Shown: positions 60,568-64,000 of the stretch, one piece after another
Layout: each line of letters opens with the position of its first letter
Position numbering within the stretch: the stretch's first letter is position 1
NCBI RefSeq assembly: GCF_006974145.1
Contig: NZ_CP039456.1
Location: forward strand, 186,001 to 250,000
DNA: 64,000 bases
Direction of reading: 5' to 3'
From: Changchengzhania lutea
GTDB taxonomy: Bacteria > Bacteroidota > Bacteroidia > Flavobacteriales > Flavobacteriaceae
Notes under the pieces: model-generated
Seen by the model: only the letters and a program-made list of their open reading frames with translations
Database searches by the model: none
Told to the model about the DNA's origin: nothing
Position numbers and translations under genes: made by a program

Positions 60568-63110
60568 TATGAAATTATTTTAATTCTTTCGCCAATAGCT
60601 TTACTTAATTCTACCATATCAAACAAAGTTGGTACCGATAATTTATATTCTATGGATTTTAAATAATAAAGGCCGTCATCGTAATAATCTGGATTCAATT
60701 CCATGCTCCAAGATTTACGTTTCATAATTGCAGATACGTATGCTGTTGAAAACAATCCCCCAAAAGGATCTCCCACAATTTCACCTTCATTTGTGTATTG
60801 AAAAATCAAACGTTCAATAAGATCTAACTGAAGTGGACAAATATGCTTTTCTTTTTTACGATTAGCTTGATTGGCATTTAGGGTTTTAAGCCTATTTACA
60901 TCATTCATCACATCAGGGCCATTTGGACGGTTCATAAGAGTCATCATTTTTTTTGATAGCTTTCCAGCTTGATCTAAAGTCTCAGATGCTTCAATATGAA
61001 GTTGATAATCATATGGTACCACTCTACAATATTCCTTCCACCATGCATAAATGGTTTTCGGGTTCATGGTTTCTGCCTGTTCTAAGGTTAAAAAGCGATT
61101 ACCGTTACTTTGCCAAATAGCATGCGCATCTAATTGCCATCGTGCTAAAGAATAAGTTTCTTTACATTTTGCTACAGGCAAATCTGCATAAGCATTATTA
61201 TCATCGCTAGGTGTTTTTCTGAAGAGCAAAATGTATTCTGGCAATCCACATCCCATTTTAGTACTATCTTTTACAAGTTCACCCCACGTTAATCTGTAGG
61301 TTTGATTATTTTCTTGTACCACATCCGTAGGTACGGTAATTTTACCTATTAAATGAAATCCGTGCTTTGTAAAGCTTCTTACAGTTTCACCGCTAAAATC
61401 ATCAATACTCGTATAACTGATACCTTTTTGATATCCGTAACGAATCCTATCCTTAACATGAACGGCACATATTCGCCCAGGTATTAAAGATTTTAAAAGT
61501 TTAGGAACTAAATAATCCATCTGCTTAAAGAACTTTTCATTTGTTGCATTGTGACCAAAGTCGTTATAATTGTTACTATACTCGTAATGATTGCCAAACG
61601 GTATAGATGTAACTATTAAACCAGTACTATTTTCCTCAATGTAATCCATTGCTTTAACGCAATCTTGATTCCACACTTTAGCGTCACCAACTATAGCAGA
61701 TCTCTCATTATTAAAAATTTTTCTTTTCATATCACTTGAAATTTTATTTGTATTAAGGCCATATTCTCTAACCAGATTGATCATTTCGGTTTGAAGCTCG
61801 ATGTGCCGCTTCCATTTCGCTTTGAGTTCTTTTAGTACCTCACGTTCATTTTGTGTGTGAATGATGTAAATATGAACTTCTTTGTCTTGTTTAAATCGAT
61901 ATATCCGATGAACTGCTTGAATGAAATCATTGAACTTATAATCGATTCCAACAAATATGGCACGACTGCAATGATGTTGAAAATTACATCCTGAACCTGC
62001 TATCTTTGGTTTGGTTGATAAGATTTGAAATTTGCCTTCAGAATAATCAATTAGTAATTTTTCTTTATGTTCATTGGTTTGAGAACCATAAACAGATTTT
62101 AAAACCACATCTTTATTACATCGCTTTTCTATGGCCACACGTTCAGCTTCGCGATGATGCCAAAGTATTACATTTGAATAAGGGAATTCATTTTCAATAA
62201 TTTCAAAAGCCTTGTTAACACGTAAATCTATGGTTTCAGATTTCTCTCGAGATGTATCAATAAGACTTTTAGTAACGTCTTTAAACATCACTAATTTACC
62301 ACCTTTGTTGATAATGGGCTTATTGCTTAAATTTTCAACCTCTATTTCGTGGATGTGCATTTTAGGTAAATCATACCCATCATCGCTATAACCTAAATCA
62401 CTTGGCTTATTTATAAAAACAGCCCAACTGCTCACCCATTTCCAAAAGTCCTCGCGCTGTGTATCATTTAGTTTTAAGTTACCTGCTTTTTTAGGATCAC
62501 GTTTAAAGAATTGAGTAAGTGCATGACCTCGATCAATAACACCTAAAAATTGCGCATAGTTTAATATCTCTATGTAATTATTAGGTGTAGGCGTGGCTGT
62601 GAAAACAAATCGATAAGGTACTTTAGAAAAATGCTTGAGCACATAATTTGTGGTTTCGGTTTTTAAGTTTCTTAGAACAGATGCTTCATCAAAAGAAATC
62701 CCACCAAATTTTGAGGCATCGATATCTCCTTTACGGATCCGTTCGTAGTTTGTTAGATAAATGATTGGTTTAATGTCTTCAATGCTATCAGTATCGGTTA
62801 TGTATATAATTTCAATTCCGTTATTAAGCATTTCATTATCGCGCTTAAATTCACCAATAACACCCAACGGTAAACCGATTAAAAAAGGCTTTTTAGTTTT
62901 CTTAATTATCTGTTCGGCAATAGCTAATTGCATGACGGTTTTACCTAAACCAAAGGATGCAAATACAGCTCTACGACCTCCTTCTAAACTCCATTTAGTG
63001 ATGTCTTTTTGATGGTCCATAAGTATTTTAGGCAGTGCATTGCTTTTTACCTTAAAACCGTAAGATTCTGCGATAATTATTTTATCTTTTATAAAATTAT
63101 TGTAACTCAT
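60567..63110 (-). CDS. Helicase-DNA methyltransferase fusion
   Basis: The 847-residue protein has an N-terminal SF2 helicase of SNF2-like type (about 1-450): FASFGLGKTVMQLA (GLGKT 54-58), SFDEASVLRN (141), FVFTATPTPNNY and QAVHRIYRFKQ. The C-terminal half (about 480-830) is a methyltransferase: motif IV TSIPFGNHYEYSNNY, where the usual SPPF is SIPF, and motif I VGDPFGGLFSTAYVS near 780. The order IV then I is of the beta class. It likely modifies phage DNA while moving along it, or acts in early takeover. It is next to a recombinase (12 bases) and an ASCH-like gene. Confidence 0.88.
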   Translation of the reverse strand: MSYNNFIKDKIIIAESYGFKVKSNALPKILMDHQKDITKWSLEGGRRAVFASFGLGKTVMQLAIAEQIIKKTKKPFLIGLPLGVIGEFKRDNEMLNNGIEIIYITDTDSIEDIKPIIYLTNYERIRKGDIDASKFGGISFDEASVLRNLKTETTNYVLKHFSKVPYRFVFTATPTPNNYIEILNYAQFLGVIDRGHALTQFFKRDPKKAGNLKLNDTQREDFWKWVSSWAVFINKPSDLGYSDDGYDLPKMHIHEIEVENLSNKPIINKGGKLVMFKDVTKSLIDTSREKSETIDLRVNKAFEIIENEFPYSNVILWHHREAERVAIEKRCNKDVVLKSVYGSQTNEHKEKLLIDYSEGKFQILSTKPKIAGSGCNFQHHCSRAIFVGIDYKFNDFIQAVHRIYRFKQDKEVHIYIIHTQNEREVLKELKAKWKRHIELQTEMINLVREYGLNTNKISSDMKRKIFNNERSAIVGDAKVWNQDCVKAMDYIEENSTGLIVTSIPFGNHYEYSNNYNDFGHNATNEKFFKQMDYLVPKLLKSLIPGRICAVHVKDRIRYGYQKGISYTSIDDFSGETVRSFTKHGFHLIGKITVPTDVVQENNQTYRLTWGELVKDSTKMGCGLPEYILLFRKTPSDDNNAYADLPVAKCKETYSLARWQLDAHAIWQSNGNRFLTLEQAETMNPKTIYAWWKEYCRVVPYDYQLHIEASETLDQAGKLSKKMMTLMNRPNGPDVMNDVNRLKTLNANQANRKKEKHICPLQLDLIERLIFQYTNEGEIVGDPFGGLFSTAYVSAIMKRKSWSMELNPDYYDDGLYYLKSIEYKLSVPTLFDMVELSKAIGERIKIIS

Positions 63111-63122
63111 TTATTAGAAGTA

Positions 63123-63929
63123 TTAAATAGCTTGTCTTATGGTTTTTAATGAATTATTTGAAACGTGGTAATATATTTCCGTGGTCTTTGTGTTTTGGTG
63201 CCCCATTGATTTTGAAAGTGGAGCGAGTTCAGTTCCGTTGTCAAGGGCGTATGTAGCGAAACTATGCCTAAGAAAATGGAAAGATGCTTTTTGGTGTATG
63301 TGCTTTTTAACGATTCGCTGAATACTTGATTGAGAGTATTTATTTTTAAACTGTCCATTAAACACATAATCTTTAGGTTTATATTGCTTCCAATATTCTG
63401 TTAACAGATCAATCATGTTGTCGTTTAGAATGGTTGTACGGTCTTTTCGTCCTTTTCCGTTGATTACAGTCAAGGTGTTTCTTTTCCGGTCAAGGTGCTC
63501 CCATTTTAGATTTATGACCTCGGATATGCGCAACCCACAGCTTAGACCAAGAGATAAAATAGCCTTATGTTTTAAATTATTTATTTTGTTTATTTTTTCT
63601 GCTAATAATTCAGCATCAATAATCTTTGGCAACTTCTTTTCTTTCCTGGGTCTGACAATGTTTAAAGTATTTAACTTTCTGCCAACAACATTTATATAAA
63701 GAAATTTAACTGAACTAATAATTTGGTTTTGTTGCGATATCGAGGTGTAAGGATATGATTCTAAATAATTTTCAGCTTCTTTAACCGAAATATGATATAC
63801 ATCCTTATTGAAACTAATTAAGAACTTTTCAGAGTAACTAAGATAAGTTTTTATAGTCTGTTCAGAATAGTTTCTAAACCTCAATTTTTTTTCTAACTTT
63901 TCGAGAGTTGACTTGCTTTTTTTGTTCAT
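63123..63929 (-). CDS. Second phage tyrosine recombinase (XerD-like)
   Basis: The 268-residue enzyme has a SAM-like N-terminal core-binding domain (about 8-90) and a complete catalytic set: Arg134 (CGLRISEVINL), Lys159 (INGKGRKDR), His218-x-x-Arg221 (FHFLRHSFATYAL), His244 (SMGHQNTKTT), and Tyr253 or Tyr254. It is similar to XerD and differs from the integrase near the tRNA. It starts the minus-strand run. It might resolve dimers or invert DNA, or be the real integrase with the other a remnant; the sequence does not decide. Confidence 0.92.
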   Translation of the reverse strand: MNKKSKSTLEKLEKKLRFRNYSEQTIKTYLSYSEKFLISFNKDVYHISVKEAENYLESYPYTSISQQNQIISSVKFLYINVVGRKLNTLNIVRPRKEKKLPKIIDAELLAEKINKINNLKHKAILSLGLSCGLRISEVINLKWEHLDRKRNTLTVINGKGRKDRTTILNDNMIDLLTEYWKQYKPKDYVFNGQFKNKYSQSSIQRIVKKHIHQKASFHFLRHSFATYALDNGTELAPLSKSMGHQNTKTTEIYYHVSNNSLKTIRQAI

Positions 63930-64000
63930 AATCAGTTATTTAAGTTATATGGTTGATATATAATAGTTACCTGCAAGTGCTAAGTTCCTGTTTCAATCAA

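Larger units (their letters stand above)
28018..64000. mobile_element. Siphovirus-like prophage, cut by the right window edge
   Basis: The element starts at the tRNA 3' end with an integrase on the plus strand and continues with about 40 phage genes on the minus strand, in the usual order (read right to left): recombinase, helicase-methylase, replication genes, terminase, portal, MuF, scaffold, decoration, capsid, connectors, tail tube, frameshifted tail chaperone, tape measure, Dit, fibre, tail tip, lysis. All structural modules appear intact, so the prophage may be inducible. No repressor or antirepressor is seen; the control region is expected to the right of 63929. Confidence 0.92.

Noticed and set aside
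63930-64000. Right edge as the second attachment site
   Set aside because: No copy of the tRNA 3' sequence is present in the last bases, so the prophage is assumed to continue beyond the window.

Overview
The window is about 35 percent G+C, almost free of Shine-Dalgarno sites, and carries promoters of the TTTG-N19-TAnnTTTG type (a perfect one precedes the tRNA gene). With its gene families (DUF4290, DUF6268, TIGR03643, Lacal_2735, a two-motif DnaJ, PPK2) this points to a member of the Bacteroidetes, most likely a marine Flavobacteriaceae. This is inferred from sequence features, not from a database search.

Bases 1-27,900 are ordinary chromosome. From the left they hold a DinB-like partial gene and an M28 peptidase, PPK2, a response-regulator/porin-like/MscS/ABC-exporter block on the minus strand, grpE-dnaJ, a YceI lipoprotein, a plus-strand run of small proteins (SDR, glutathione peroxidase, Lacal_2735, TspO, SRPBCC, photolyase), fhs, murA-DUF4290-DUF493 on the minus strand, an AAA ATPase-recQ-fmt block, HU, YqgE, a class IV aminotransferase and a START-like protein.

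At 27,944 a tRNA(CAT) gene marks the border of a prophage that runs to the right edge and probably beyond. A tyrosine integrase lies just downstream of the tRNA. All other phage genes but one are on the minus strand, so the phage reads right to left: a second tyrosine recombinase, a helicase-methyltransferase fusion, an ASCH-like protein, a replication initiator, DnaB and a PD-(D/E)XK nuclease; then terS, terL, portal, a group of tiny genes, a MuF-like head protein, scaffold, decoration, capsid and connectors; then tail tube, tail chaperone with a -1 frameshift, tape measure, Dit, fibre and tail tip; and last a lysis cassette (amidase, holin-like, spanin-like). This is the plan of a long-tailed siphovirus-like temperate phage. 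No repressor and no second att site is visible, so the prophage is cut by the window.

The most notable things are a 370-residue intein with a zinc finger and a Vsr-like nuclease inside the MuF head protein; an unlisted -1 frame extension that makes the tail chaperone a G/GT pair; a two-box element with identical 40-base spacing ahead of the scaffold and tape-measure genes; a lone plus-strand gene with its own host-type promoter in the middle of the tail operon; and a nested lysis cassette. In the chromosome, MurA carries Asp where fosfomycin-sensitive enzymes carry the reactive Cys.
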